A stretch of DNA of 64,000 nt from an uncultured Pseudoflavonifractor sp. (GCF_944387805.1 NZ_CALXGI010000012.1:1-64000), one strand, 5' to 3'. Counted from the first letter of the stretch, positions 1-8,142 are shown. Program-made: numbers and translations. Notes: a model not told the origin generated them from the letters alone.

Positions 1-58
1 TCGAACCTGCGGCATCCTGCTCCCAAAGCAGGCGCGCTACCAACTGCGCTACACCCGG
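1..58 (-). tRNA. tRNA-Pro (anticodon TGG), 3' end cut by window edge
   Basis: Read on the minus strand, the tRNA starts at 58 with CCGGGTG, followed by a D arm with GCGC/GCGC pairing and an intact 5-bp anticodon stem (CCTGC/GCAGG) around loop TTTGGGA. The anticodon is therefore TGG. The variable loop and the start of the T arm (GCAGGTTCGA) follow, and the window ends inside the T loop. It lies downstream of two broken copies of its own 5' half, and a promoter-like sequence lies ahead of all three at 391-419. Confidence 0.9.
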
Positions 59-90
59 ATATGAAGTTGTGGGGTGGTCTGGGCGGATTC

Positions 91-128
91 TCCCAAAGCA
101 AGCGCGCTACCAACTGCGCTACACCCGG
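91..128 (-). pseudogene. truncated tRNA-Pro 5' half
   Basis: The first 38 nt of the tRNA-Pro sequence, from the acceptor 5' strand to the anticodon loop TTTGGGA, are repeated here with a G-to-A change in the anticodon stem. After the loop the sequence diverges, so no 3' anticodon strand, T arm or acceptor 3' strand can form. It cannot make a functional tRNA. Confidence 0.8.
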
Positions 129-271
129 ATATGGAATTTTCCAACTGTGGTCAAATATGGGGTCAGCGCCGGTTTTGGACCAATTTCCGGCGAGGGATAA
201 AACTCCGTCAGCCTTAGCGTCCCAGAGCTTTCCGGGATTTTTGGGAAATGCGGCTCGAACTCCGGCCTCAC

Positions 272-311
272 GCTCCCAAAGCAAGCGCGCTACCAACTGC
301 GCTACACCCGG
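272..311 (-). pseudogene. broken tRNA-Pro copy nearest the promoter
   Basis: This third copy of the tRNA-Pro 5' half runs from 311 downward. After the anticodon loop comes a sequence with a T-loop-like TTCGAGC, but the T stem does not pair and the anticodon stem has a mismatch. A CCCGG able to pair with the 5' CCGGG occurs near 232-236, so an approximately 80-nt degenerate cloverleaf is conceivable. The 14 nt upstream of the start also match those upstream of the edge copy, so the duplication reached beyond the tRNA. Confidence 0.7.
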
Positions 312-390
312 ATATGAAGTTGTGGAGTAATCTCCTGGAATTTGCCTCAGCTTAAAGGATATGCCAGCAGATTGATAAGACATATTATAT

Positions 391-419
391 AGTATACGAT
401 AAAAGAGACGATATTGCAA
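391..419 (-). promoter_or_regulatory. sigma-A promoter for the tRNA-Pro cluster
   Basis: On the minus strand TTGCAA (414-419) and TATACT (391-396) are separated by 17 nt. The predicted start lies about 70 nt before the first tRNA-like copy at 311. Confidence 0.65.
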
Positions 420-426
420 GAGTGCC

Positions 427-456
427 TTTACAGAAAAGTGTGGGATATGGTATGAT
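427..456 (+). promoter_or_regulatory. promoter of trmB
   Basis: TTTACA (427-432), an 18-nt spacer and TATGAT (451-456), with TGG just before the -10 giving an extended -10 element. It sits 32 nt before the chosen trmB start. Confidence 0.55.
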
Positions 457-487
457 ACTAACGATTTTTAAGAGAGGTGCAGACAGT

Positions 488-1171
488 ATGCGAATGCGGA
501 AAAAGCCAAATCTGATTCCGAGGATGGAGCGCTGTGCGGCATGTCAGATTCGCGATCCTGAGACCCGGCGCGGGCACTGGAGGGACCTGATGCCGGCGGC
601 CAGAGAGCTGCGATTGGAACTGGGCTGCGGCAAGGGAAGATTCACCGCGGAGACGGCGGCGCAGAATCCGGATATTCTTTTTATTGCCGTGGAGCGTGTG
701 CCGGACGCCATGGTCATTGCTATGGAGCGGGTGACAGCTCAGGAGCTCCACAATGTATTTTTTGTAGACGGCGACGCGGCTAAGCTGCCGGAATATTTTG
801 CCCCCGGCGAGGTAGACCTCATCTATATCAACTTTTGCGATCCCTGGCCCACCAAGCGGCACGCCAAGCGAAGACTGACATTTTCGGCCTTTCTGAAAAA
901 GTACAGGGAAGTACTGAAGGAAGGGGGACAGATCCACTTCAAGACGGACAACCGGGATCTGTTCGAGTGGTCGCTGACCCAGTTTCCCCAGGCGGGCTTT
1001 GAACTCTCTGAAGTGACCCGGGATCTGCACGCCAATGGTATCTGCGGCGTAATGACCGACTATGAGGAGAAGTTCCATAATATGGGGACGCCCATCAACC
1101 GCTACGTGGGTACGATGAGGGAGCTTCCGCCCGAGGAGCCTGAGACAGAGGAAGAGAAGAAAGCGGAATAA
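488..1171 (+). CDS. trmB: tRNA (guanine-N7-)-methyltransferase TrmB
   Basis: TrmB is the cytoplasmic enzyme that makes m7G46 in the variable loop of tRNAs using S-adenosylmethionine. The 227-residue protein has the SAM-binding LELGCGKGRF segment (about residues 41-50), the FVDGDA strand and the family hallmark INFCDPWPTKRHAKRR, which carries the catalytic and tRNA-binding residues. FKTDNRDLFEWS follows. The ATG at 488 is preferred because it follows GAGAGGTG and fits homologue length; the frame is open further upstream to 422 but lacks a good ribosome site there. The acidic C-terminal tail is unremarkable. The gene is monocistronic with its own terminator. Confidence 0.95.
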   Translation: MRMRKKPNLIPRMERCAACQIRDPETRRGHWRDLMPAARELRLELGCGKGRFTAETAAQNPDILFIAVERVPDAMVIAMERVTAQELHNVFFVDGDAAKLPEYFAPGEVDLIYINFCDPWPTKRHAKRRLTFSAFLKKYREVLKEGGQIHFKTDNRDLFEWSLTQFPQAGFELSEVTRDLHANGICGVMTDYEEKFHNMGTPINRYVGTMRELPPEEPETEEEKKAE

Positions 1172-1194
1172 AACACGGCATTGGAATGCGAGAA

Positions 1195-1231
1195 GAGCCT
1201 GTGCGGTTGAAGGAACCACACAGGCTCTTTT
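1195..1231 (+). terminator. terminator after trmB
   Basis: Inverted repeat GAGCCTGTGCGGTT / AACCACACAGGCTC followed by TTTT, between the convergent trmB and hemolysin III genes. Confidence 0.85.
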
Positions 1232-1243
1232 GATGCGCACCAT

Positions 1244-1990
1244 TTAAAGGAAGCAGAGTACCCGGTACATCAACATAAAATGGCAGATGCTGCCCAGAAC
1301 AATAAAGACATGGAAAATTTCGTGGCAGCCGAAATGGGGATTATTCCGACCAGGCCATTTCAGGGCATAGGAAACGCCGCCGACTGTGTAGAGCACGCCG
1401 CCGGCCAGAAGCCAGGAAAGGCCGGTCCAACCCACCGTCAGGTAGAGAGGATAGACAGCCACCACGGCCATCCAGCCCATGAAGATATAGATAGCGGCAG
1501 TGAGCTGGCGGGGCATATTGATCCAGCCCATGGTAAGGACAATGCCGGCCAGAGCCAGAACCCAGATAATGGAGAACAGCGCCCAGCCCCAGGCGCCCAC
1601 TGTGCGGAGCACGGTCAGGCAGATGGGGGTGTAGCTGCCGGCAATGAGCAGGTAGATGGAAGCGTGGTCAAACTTGCGCAGGGCGATACGGCCGCGCACA
1701 CCGGTATGCAGGCAGTGGTACAGGGTGCTGGCGGTGTAGAGCCCAATCATGGACGCACCATAGATGGCAAAAGAGACAATGTGCCAGCCGTCCAGCCCCA
1801 TCAGAGCGGAGCGAACCAACAGCAGTACAGTTCCCAGCACGGCCAGCGCTGCGCCTGCGCCATGGGTAATGGCGGACCAGGGACGCAGACCATCGTAGGG
1901 GTTCCGTCCTTTTTCCTGGGGACGGCGGCTGACTCTGACAGGGGAGACCCGTGGAGCAGAAAATTCGGGATACATCGTAAGTTCGTCCAT
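1244..1990 (-). CDS. hemolysin III family (PAQR-type) membrane protein
   Basis: A 248-residue protein of the hemolysin III / PAQR family of seven-helix membrane proteins; the bacterial members are suspected zinc-dependent membrane hydrolases and their true role is unsettled. Hallmarks are visible: ASTLYHCLH near residue 87, FDHASIYLLIAGSYTP near 107, and a C-terminal HFGCHEIFH helix with the metal-ligand-type histidines. About seven hydrophobic segments follow a 35-residue basic N-terminal tail that is longer than usual. GGAGG lies 7 nt before the ATG. A good promoter is present at 2117-2145. Confidence 0.9.
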   Translation of the reverse strand: MDELTMYPEFSAPRVSPVRVSRRPQEKGRNPYDGLRPWSAITHGAGAALAVLGTVLLLVRSALMGLDGWHIVSFAIYGASMIGLYTASTLYHCLHTGVRGRIALRKFDHASIYLLIAGSYTPICLTVLRTVGAWGWALFSIIWVLALAGIVLTMGWINMPRQLTAAIYIFMGWMAVVAVYPLYLTVGWTGLSWLLAGGVLYTVGGVSYALKWPGRNNPHFGCHEIFHVFIVLGSICHFMLMYRVLCFL

Positions 1991-2116
1991 AAGAAACCTC
2001 CATGCGCTGCTGCGCGGTTGAAAAAATGAGGTGTTCTCCGCCGCACGCTGCGGACGGGGAGAGGTGTACAGAGGAAAGAAACAGTATAGAATATTGGCTC
2101 TGCTGTTCTTTGGTAT

Positions 2117-2145
2117 AGTATAACACGGTTATTCTTTGATATCAA
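2117..2145 (-). promoter_or_regulatory. sigma-A promoter of the hemolysin III gene
   Basis: Minus-strand TTGATA (2140-2145), 17-nt spacer, TATACT (2117-2122). The leader to the gene is about 120 nt. Confidence 0.75.
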
Positions 2146-2260
2146 TAGAAAAATCATGTAATCTAATATTTAAAATTATATTAAAAAATATGGGTAAAAA
2201 AGGAAAATAAAAATATGCCCTGGAGGATGAAGTAGTTTGTATAACTTGTGCAAATTTAGC

Positions 2261-2289
2261 TTTCAATTTCGCTGGAATTATGGCATAAT
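2261..2289 (+). promoter_or_regulatory. promoter of the 5'-nucleotidase gene
   Basis: TTTCAA (2261-2266), 17-nt spacer, CATAAT (2284-2289), in an AT-rich gap just before the gene. Confidence 0.5.
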
Positions 2290-2316
2290 GAGAGCATAAC
2301 ACTGGGAGGGACGTTC

Positions 2317-4287
2317 ATGAAAAAGCGTACAAGGCAAATCCTCATACTGTTTGTCACCTTAATATTGGCGGTGGGGTGCCTGCACACGCCTGCATTTGCC
2401 CAGGAGGAAGAGAGTAAGATCGCCACAATTCTGTTTACCCATGATATGCACTCCCATCTGTTGCCGGCTGAGAAGGAGGGAGGCGGGGAGTACGGAGGCT
2501 TTGCCAGGCTGATGACTGCGCTGGAACAGGAGCGGGCCCAGGCGGCGGCCTCTGGGTATGCCTGCATCACCGTGGACGGCGGTGACTTCTCCATGGGCAC
2601 TCTGTTCCAGACCATTTACACCACCCAGGCCAGTGAGCTGCGCAGCCTGGGCGCCTTGGGGTATGACGCGGCCACCTTTGGGAACCACGAGTATGAGTAT
2701 CGGGCGGACGGCCTGGCCAAGATGCTGGAGGCGGCTGCCCGGAGCGGAGACCCGCTGCCTGCCCTGGTCCAGGCCAACTATGTGACGCCCAAGGATCCGG
2801 AGGGAGACGCGGAGGTGGTGCAGGCCATGGCCGACTGCGGCGTCACGGACTATGTGATAATCGAGCGGGACGGGGTGCGTTTCGCTGTGTTTGGCGTCCT
2901 GGGTGAGGACGCCGATGCCTGCGCGCCCATGTCCGGCATGGAATTCGAGCCCATTGCCCAGGCGGCGCAGCGGGTGGTGGATGAGATCAAAGCCAAAGAG
3001 GAGTACGATTTTCTCATCTGCCTGTCTCACAGCGGAACCAATCCAGACCCCAAAAAGTCGGAGGATGAGCTGCTGGCCAAAAGTGTGGATGGCATCGACT
3101 TCATCGTCTCCGGACACACCCACTCCACAATGGTGGAGCCCACCATTGTGAACAACACTGTGATCGGCTGCACGGGAGAGTACTGCACCAACCTGGGTAA
3201 GGTGACCATCAAGAAGGATACAGAGGGGAATAACGCGGTTCTGGACTACGAGCTGATTCCCATTGACGAGAACGTGGCTGAAGACCCCCAGATTGCCGCC
3301 CAGGTGGCCGGGTACAAAGAGCTGGTGGAGACAGAGTACCTGTCTCAGTTTGGAATGACCTTTGACCAGGTGCTGGCATACACCCCATTTGATTTCACGC
3401 CCATCTCCCAGTTTGCACGGGAGCAGGAAGAGGACAGTCTGGGCAACTTGATTACGGATGCCTATATCTACGCCGTCCGGCAGACTGAGGCAGGCACCAA
3501 TGCGGCGCCCATCACTGCGGCTTTTGTCAACTCGGGCGTTATCCGGGCCAGCTTTTCCCAGGGGGACATTACGGTCTCCGACGCCTTCAACGTCAGTTCA
3601 ATCGGGTCGGGAGCGGACGGATCTCCGGGCTATCCGCTGATCGACGTGTGGCTCACGGGCAAAGAGCTGAAGACTGTGCTGGAGCTGGATCCGTCGGTGG
3701 GGCCCATCTTCTCGGGCGCCCAGCTGTACAGCTCTGGCATATGCTACACCTTTAATATGCACCGGATGATTTTCAACCGGGTCACCGACCCGGCGCTCCT
3801 CAGCTCCAACGGCGCTACCTCGCCCATTGACGACAACAAACTCTACCGGGTGGTGACCAACCTCTACTCCAGTCAGATGCTGGGCACCGTAACCGACATG
3901 TCCTACGGCATACTGAAGATTACCCCCAAGGACGAGTGGGGCAACCCCATCACCGACTACGAGGATCATATTATTCACCTGGAGGACGGTTCTGAGCTGA
4001 AGGAGTGGTACGCGGTGGCCACCTATCTGACTTCCTTCGCGCCCAACGACGGCGTGCCCCAGGTACCCCAGCGGTACGCAGGGCCGGAAGGACGCAAGGT
4101 GCGGGATGACAGCGTCAACCCCATCGCGCTGCTCCGCCAGCCCAACTGGATTACCCTGATTGTGCTGGGTGCAGCGCTGCTGCTGGTGGCGCTGGTGGTG
4201 TTCATCATCTACCGGGTGGCAACCAGACGCCGCCGCCGTTCCCGCCGCTCCGGTATCCGGAGAGGATACCGGGGTTACCGGGGCTGA
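2317..4287 (+). CDS. surface-anchored 5'-nucleotidase / metallophosphoesterase
   Basis: A 656-residue protein of the bifunctional 5'-nucleotidase / UDP-sugar hydrolase family. Residues 1-28 form a Sec signal peptide ending in AFA. The metallophosphoesterase domain follows with dimetal motifs FTHDMHSHL, DGGDFSMG, GNHEYEY and SGHTHS. The C-terminal 5'-nucleotidase domain spans roughly residues 345-570. A single transmembrane helix near residues 610-635 and a very basic tail (RRRRRSRR, then RGYRG repeats) anchor it facing outward. The predicted role is hydrolysis of extracellular nucleotides for phosphate or nucleoside salvage. One oddity: the first motif reads HDMHSH where the family usually has HDxHG(R). 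GGGAGG precedes the start. Confidence 0.9.
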   Translation: MKKRTRQILILFVTLILAVGCLHTPAFAQEEESKIATILFTHDMHSHLLPAEKEGGGEYGGFARLMTALEQERAQAAASGYACITVDGGDFSMGTLFQTIYTTQASELRSLGALGYDAATFGNHEYEYRADGLAKMLEAAARSGDPLPALVQANYVTPKDPEGDAEVVQAMADCGVTDYVIIERDGVRFAVFGVLGEDADACAPMSGMEFEPIAQAAQRVVDEIKAKEEYDFLICLSHSGTNPDPKKSEDELLAKSVDGIDFIVSGHTHSTMVEPTIVNNTVIGCTGEYCTNLGKVTIKKDTEGNNAVLDYELIPIDENVAEDPQIAAQVAGYKELVETEYLSQFGMTFDQVLAYTPFDFTPISQFAREQEEDSLGNLITDAYIYAVRQTEAGTNAAPITAAFVNSGVIRASFSQGDITVSDAFNVSSIGSGADGSPGYPLIDVWLTGKELKTVLELDPSVGPIFSGAQLYSSGICYTFNMHRMIFNRVTDPALLSSNGATSPIDDNKLYRVVTNLYSSQMLGTVTDMSYGILKITPKDEWGNPITDYEDHIIHLEDGSELKEWYAVATYLTSFAPNDGVPQVPQRYAGPEGRKVRDDSVNPIALLRQPNWITLIVLGAALLLVALVVFIIYRVATRRRRRSRRSGIRRGYRGYRG

Positions 4288-4320
4288 AAAAATCCCAAAC
4301 AGGAAAGCAGAGAAACATCC

Positions 4321-5064
4321 ATGAAAGAGAATCAATACGATGACAGCCGCTTTTTTGAGCAATACAGCCGTTTCCCGCGCTCTGTGGAGGGGCTGAGCGC
4401 CGCCGGAGAGTGGCACGCGCTGAAAGCGCTTCTCCCCGACTTCCGGGGCAGGCGGGTGCTGGACCTGGGGTGCGGCTTCGGCTGGCACTGCCGGTACGCC
4501 GCAGAGCAGGGCGCAGCAGAGGTGCTGGGCATTGACCTGTCGGAGAAGATGCTGGCCCAGGCTGAGGTGCGCAACGCCCATCCCATGATCACCTACCGCA
4601 GGGCGGCCATTGAGGACCTGGACCTGCCGGAAAGCTCCTTTGATGTGGTGATTAGTTCGCTGGCGCTCCACTATGTGGAGGATTTGGACCAGGTGTGCCG
4701 GATGGTGTACCGCCTGCTGACGCCGGGCGGAACCTTTGTGCTCTCCTGTGAGCATCCCGTGTTCACCGCCAGAGGGGACCAGGAGTGGTACCGGGACGGT
4801 GAGGGGAACATCCTCCACTGGCCTGTGGACCGCTACTTTGACGAGGGCGCCCGGACGGCTCATTTTCTGGGCTGCGACGTGACAAAATATCACCGCACTC
4901 TGACCAGCGATGTGGGGGCCCTGCTGAAGGCGGGGTTTGTCCTCACGGATTTGGTCGAGCCCCAGCCGGATCCCGGACTCATGGATGTGCCCGGCATGGC
5001 GGACGAGCTGCGCCGCCCCATGATGCTGATTCTCTCCGGCCGTAAGCCGGCAGAACCGGCGTAA
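4321..5064 (+). CDS. class I SAM-dependent methyltransferase (Methyltransf_11 type)
   Basis: A 247-residue small-molecule-type methyltransferase of unknown substrate. Motif I is VLDLGCGFGWHC near residue 47, an acidic residue follows in GIDLSEKML, and the post-I segment is DVVISSLALHYVEDL. This gene lies 33 nt after the 5'-nucleotidase gene and may be cotranscribed with it, although nothing ties their functions together. It ends at a bidirectional terminator shared with spoVAE. Confidence 0.85.
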   Translation: MKENQYDDSRFFEQYSRFPRSVEGLSAAGEWHALKALLPDFRGRRVLDLGCGFGWHCRYAAEQGAAEVLGIDLSEKMLAQAEVRNAHPMITYRRAAIEDLDLPESSFDVVISSLALHYVEDLDQVCRMVYRLLTPGGTFVLSCEHPVFTARGDQEWYRDGEGNILHWPVDRYFDEGARTAHFLGCDVTKYHRTLTSDVGALLKAGFVLTDLVEPQPDPGLMDVPGMADELRRPMMLILSGRKPAEPA

Positions 5065-5079
5065 ACGAGAAAACAGAAG

Positions 5080-5116
5080 GCTCCCGGACTGCTTAAACGG
5101 TTCGGGAGCTTCTTTT
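5080..5116 (+). terminator. terminator between convergent genes
   Basis: GCTCCCGGAC / GTTCGGGAGC stem followed by TTCTTTT. It overlaps the spoVAE stop codon, so it probably serves the plus-strand methyltransferase. Confidence 0.75.
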
Positions 5117-5483
5117 AGTCCTTGGGCTTGGGCCGGAAGATGAGGGCGGCAAGCCAGCTGAAGAAAATGGCGGCGGTGATACCCCCGGCTGCAGCGGTGA
5201 TGCCGCCGGTGAGGACACCCAGCACACCCTGCTCCTCCACTGCCTTGGCTACGCCCTTGGCCAGCAGATAGCCGAAGCCGGTGAGGGGTACGGTGGCGCC
5301 TGCGCCGCCGAACTCCACCACGTATTTATACAGTCCCAGGCCGCCCAGCACAACGCCGGAGACCACATAGGTCACCAGAATGCGGGCGGGGGTCAGCTTG
5401 GTCTTGTCGATAAGCAGCTGGCCGATGAGGCACAGCAGGCCGCCGCACAGAAAGGCGCGGCCGTATTCCCACAGTATTTCCAT
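5115..5483 (-). CDS. spoVAE: stage V sporulation protein AE (SpoVAE)
   Basis: SpoVAE is an inner-membrane component of the SpoVA channel that moves dipicolinic acid into the forming spore and out again at germination. The 122-residue protein shows the conserved GGLLCLIGQLLID helix near the N terminus, the central VPLTGFGYLLAKG segment and glycine-rich C-terminal helices. The ATG at 5483 is chosen because AAGGAGG sits 7 nt before it; an ATG 6 nt upstream is too close to that site. It follows spoVAD by 15 nt, so the two are cotranscribed. Confidence 0.93.
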   Translation of the reverse strand: MEILWEYGRAFLCGGLLCLIGQLLIDKTKLTPARILVTYVVSGVVLGGLGLYKYVVEFGGAGATVPLTGFGYLLAKGVAKAVEEQGVLGVLTGGITAAAGGITAAIFFSWLAALIFRPKPKD

Positions 5484-5498
5484 TGTCATGCCTCCTTA

Positions 5499-6524
5499 TT
5501 ACGCCGTCTCACAGCCCGGGGCCGCCAGGGCCGCTGCGTGACAGATGGCGGGAATGGACTCCCCCTGCTGAGTGGAGGTGGGGGAGAGAAGGGCCCCGGT
5601 GCCGCAGAAGAGGAGCCGCTTCCAGCGGCCCTTCTTCAGGCCGTCCATCAGGTACCCGTTGAGCACCACGGCAGAGCAGCCGCAGCCGGAGCCGCCGCAG
5701 TGGACATCTTGGCCCTCCAGGTCATAGATCATGGTGCCGCAGTCAGCCAGGTTGGACAGATCCACACCGTCTCGACGGAACAGGTCCAGCACAATATCCC
5801 GGCCCAGCTGGCCCAGATCACCGGTGAGAATCAGGTCGTAGCTGGATGGCCTGCGCCCAGTGTCCTGAAGGTGGGCTTTGATGGTCTCGTAGGCGGCGGG
5901 AGCCATAGCCGCCCCCATGTTGTTGGCGTCTTTGATTCCCTTGTCCACAATCTTGCCTGTGGTCACATGGGTTACCCGGGGGCCGTTTCCCTGCGCGGCA
6001 AGGATGGTACAGCCCGAGCCGGTTACCGTCCACTGGGCTGTGGGAGTGCGCTGGCCGCCGTATTCCAGCGGGGTACGGTACTGCCGCTCCGCCGAGCAGA
6101 AATGGGAGGAAGTCAGGGCCGCCGCATGAGAGGCAAATTTGCCGTCGATCATCAGCGCCGCCAGGGACAGGCTCTCCGCCATGGTGGAGCAGGCGCCGTA
6201 CAGCCCATAGAAGGGAATATCCTGCCCCCGCAGGGCAAAGCCGCTGCCAATGCACTGGTTCAGCAGGTCCCCGGCAAAGATATAATCCAGGACCGTGGCG
6301 GCCATCCCCGCCTTGTTCAGCGCCATGGAGAGGGCCAGCCGCTGCATAGCGCTCTCCGCCTTTTCCCAGCTCTTTTCTCCAAAACTGTCGTCCTGCTCGA
6401 TGTGGTCGAAGAAGGAGGAGAGCGGACCGTCCCCCTCCTTTTTGCCCACTACGCTGGCATAGCCCGCCACAGCCGGCGGACAGGCCAGCGCCACCGTCTG
6501 GACACCCAGACGCTTTGTCTCCAT
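5499..6524 (-). CDS. spoVAD: stage V sporulation protein AD (SpoVAD)
   Basis: SpoVAD is the soluble, thiolase-fold, dipicolinate-binding component of the SpoVA system. The 341-residue protein has the family motifs SMALNKAG, YGACSTMAES (the thiolase-like cysteine region), GSGCTILAAQG and the C-terminal GGSGCGCSAVV. An ATG at 6524, 6 nt after GAGGTG, is preferred over an in-frame GTG at 6533 that overlaps the ribosome site. No spoVAC lies upstream: the next gene is divergent. A sporulation (sigma-G) promoter would be expected, but none was convincing in 6525-6620. Confidence 0.95.
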   Translation of the reverse strand: METKRLGVQTVALACPPAVAGYASVVGKKEGDGPLSSFFDHIEQDDSFGEKSWEKAESAMQRLALSMALNKAGMAATVLDYIFAGDLLNQCIGSGFALRGQDIPFYGLYGACSTMAESLSLAALMIDGKFASHAAALTSSHFCSAERQYRTPLEYGGQRTPTAQWTVTGSGCTILAAQGNGPRVTHVTTGKIVDKGIKDANNMGAAMAPAAYETIKAHLQDTGRRPSSYDLILTGDLGQLGRDIVLDLFRRDGVDLSNLADCGTMIYDLEGQDVHCGGSGCGCSAVVLNGYLMDGLKKGRWKRLLFCGTGALLSPTSTQQGESIPAICHAAALAAPGCETA

Positions 6525-6610
6525 ATGCGCCACCTCACATGTTTGGATATGGACCTAGTTTGAACAAAAAGAGAAGAAAATATAAGCATACATTTTGTCG
6601 GTGGATGTGC

Positions 6611-6639
6611 TGGTCAAACAGCAGTATTTGAGGTATAAT
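6611..6639 (+). promoter_or_regulatory. promoter of the zinc-ribbon protein gene
   Basis: TGGTCA (6611-6616), 17-nt spacer, TATAAT (6634-6639). The -35 is weak. Confidence 0.5.
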
Positions 6640-6700
6640 GCTATTATCTGCCCGCAGAGACGGCATTGCTGTTTCCAGCGGCGAAATGAGGGATTTTTTC

Positions 6701-7318
6701 ATGGAACAAGAGATCAAACGGACGCTGGCCTATATCTGCCCCTCCTGTCATCAGAGCGTGATTGTAGAGCGCAGCGTCTTTCAGCTGGCCGCCTCGGCCA
6801 ACGAGCTGCCCTGTCCCTGCGGCAAGTCCGCCCTCCGGGTGGAGATGATGGGAGATCGGGTGAAGCTGACCGTGCCCTGCCTGTTCTGCCAGACCGAGCA
6901 CACGGTCACCTGCTCCGCCAAGGCCTTCCTCCACGAGAAGGCGCTGGCCTTTTCCTGCGGCGCGTCCGGTCTGGACTGCTGCTACGTGGGGGAGGAGGGC
7001 CCGGTGTTCGCCGCCGTGCGCCGCCTGGAGGAAGCGGTGGACAAGCTGGAACAGGACGCGGGGGAGAAGGGGGCATTTCTGGACGAGCTGGTGATGCACG
7101 AGGTGCTCTCCGAACTCAAGGATATCGCGGCCAGAGGCGGCATTTCCTGCGCCTGCGGCTCCAAGCGGTGGAAAATGCAGGTCAATTACAGCTCCATCGA
7201 CCTGTTCTGCGCCGACTGCGGCGCGGCCATGCGCATCCCCGCCGCCACCGCCTCGGACATCGACGATATCTGCTGCAAGAACACCATTGTGATCCACGGC
7301 GCCCACAGCGGGAGCTGA
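6701..7318 (+). CDS. hypothetical protein with several zinc-ribbon cysteine pairs
   Basis: A 205-residue protein I cannot name. Cysteine pairs CPSCH, CPCG, CLFC, CACG and CADCG are spread along it, indicating two or three zinc ribbons; a central stretch (about residues 105-150, EAVDKLEQD, LSELKDIA) is charged and helical. No membrane segment or enzyme motif is seen. The ATG at 6701 follows ATGAGGG by 8 nt. It lies divergent from spoVAD and upstream of the thioesterase. A structural or nucleic-acid-binding role is a guess from the zinc ribbons only. Confidence 0.7.
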   Translation: MEQEIKRTLAYICPSCHQSVIVERSVFQLAASANELPCPCGKSALRVEMMGDRVKLTVPCLFCQTEHTVTCSAKAFLHEKALAFSCGASGLDCCYVGEEGPVFAAVRRLEEAVDKLEQDAGEKGAFLDELVMHEVLSELKDIAARGGISCACGSKRWKMQVNYSSIDLFCADCGAAMRIPAATASDIDDICCKNTIVIHGAHSGS

Positions 7319-7324
7319 GGAGAA

Positions 7325-7408
7325 GTGTTGTCACCGGAGCCGGACGGTGAGACTGCCGTGGAAGCCACCGACAGCCTGGTTATACTGGGAAAGGAAGAGA
7401 AAACGTGA
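7325..7408 (+). CDS. possible 27-codon peptide coupled to the thioesterase start
   Basis: A GTG start after GAGGAGAA opens 27 codons whose TGA overlaps the thioesterase GTG start as GTGA. The arrangement would allow translational coupling. The encoded peptide is short and acidic with no recognisable motif, so the reading may be accidental. Confidence 0.2.
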   Translation: MLSPEPDGETAVEATDSLVILGKEEKT

Positions 7409-8142
7409 GCGTTTATTATGAAAACACCTACCCTGTGGACTCCCGGGACGTGGACCCCTTTGACCAGTGCAGGCCGTCGGCTCTGCTGGGGATTCTCCAG
7501 GAGGCGGCTACCTCGGCGGCGGTGGAACTCCACGTGTCCCGGGACGAGATGATCGCGCGGTACAACGTGTTCTGGATGCTCTCCCGCATCTGGTACCGCC
7601 TCTTTCGCCCTCTCCACTGGAGCGAGCCGGTAACGGTGCGCACCTGGCACCGGGGCGGCAAGGGCGCGGCCATGTACCGGGACTTTGACCTTTTTGTGAA
7701 GGGAGAACCGGTGGGGGAGGCGGTATCCTCCTGGGTGCTGGCCGACCTGGACACGCATAAGCTGTTCCGCCTCAGCAATGTGGAGGAGTTTTCAGACAGC
7801 GACGGCGGCGAGCTGTGCAAGGACAGACGCCTCACCGGACTGCGTATGCCGGCGGGACTGACTCTGGCCGAGCACCGTACCCTCCATTACAGCGACGCCG
7901 ACATCAATGGACATGTCAACAACGTCCGCTATGCCGACTTTGCCTGCGACGCCCTCCACCTGGAGCGGCTGGACGGCGGGCAGTATGTGTCTGAGCTTCA
8001 GCTGTGCTATCTGGCCGAGTGCCGCCCCGGCGAGGCCATCGACCTGTTCACCGGAGCGTCGGAAGGCAGGCATCTGGTCCAGGGTATGGGCGAAGAGGGC
8101 AAAATCCGCTTCGACGCGGCCCTCACTTTGGCAAACCTGTAA
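7405..8142 (+). CDS. acyl-ACP thioesterase (FatA/FatB family)
   Basis: This enzyme hydrolyses acyl-acyl carrier protein to free fatty acid in the cytoplasm. The 245-residue protein has two hot-dog folds: an N-terminal half with TYPVDSRDVDPF and RIWYRLFRP, and a C-terminal half with YSDADINGHVNNVRYADFAC. The latter contains the N-x-H-x-N type catalytic motif of bacterial FatA-like thioesterases. Translation starts at GTG 7405 after GGAAAGGAAG. In anaerobic Firmicutes this family is typically a lone gene, as here, followed by the guaB promoter. Confidence 0.9.
   Translation: MSVYYENTYPVDSRDVDPFDQCRPSALLGILQEAATSAAVELHVSRDEMIARYNVFWMLSRIWYRLFRPLHWSEPVTVRTWHRGGKGAAMYRDFDLFVKGEPVGEAVSSWVLADLDTHKLFRLSNVEEFSDSDGGELCKDRRLTGLRMPAGLTLAEHRTLHYSDADINGHVNNVRYADFACDALHLERLDGGQYVSELQLCYLAECRPGEAIDLFTGASEGRHLVQGMGEEGKIRFDAALTLANL

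Noticed and set aside
1..320. CRISPR-like array from the repeated tRNA-Pro segments
   Set aside because: Only three copies, irregular spacing, and the repeat is clearly the 5' half of a tRNA.
6525..6620. Sigma-G promoter for spoVAD
   Set aside because: GTATG and CATATCC sequences occur but not at the required spacing.
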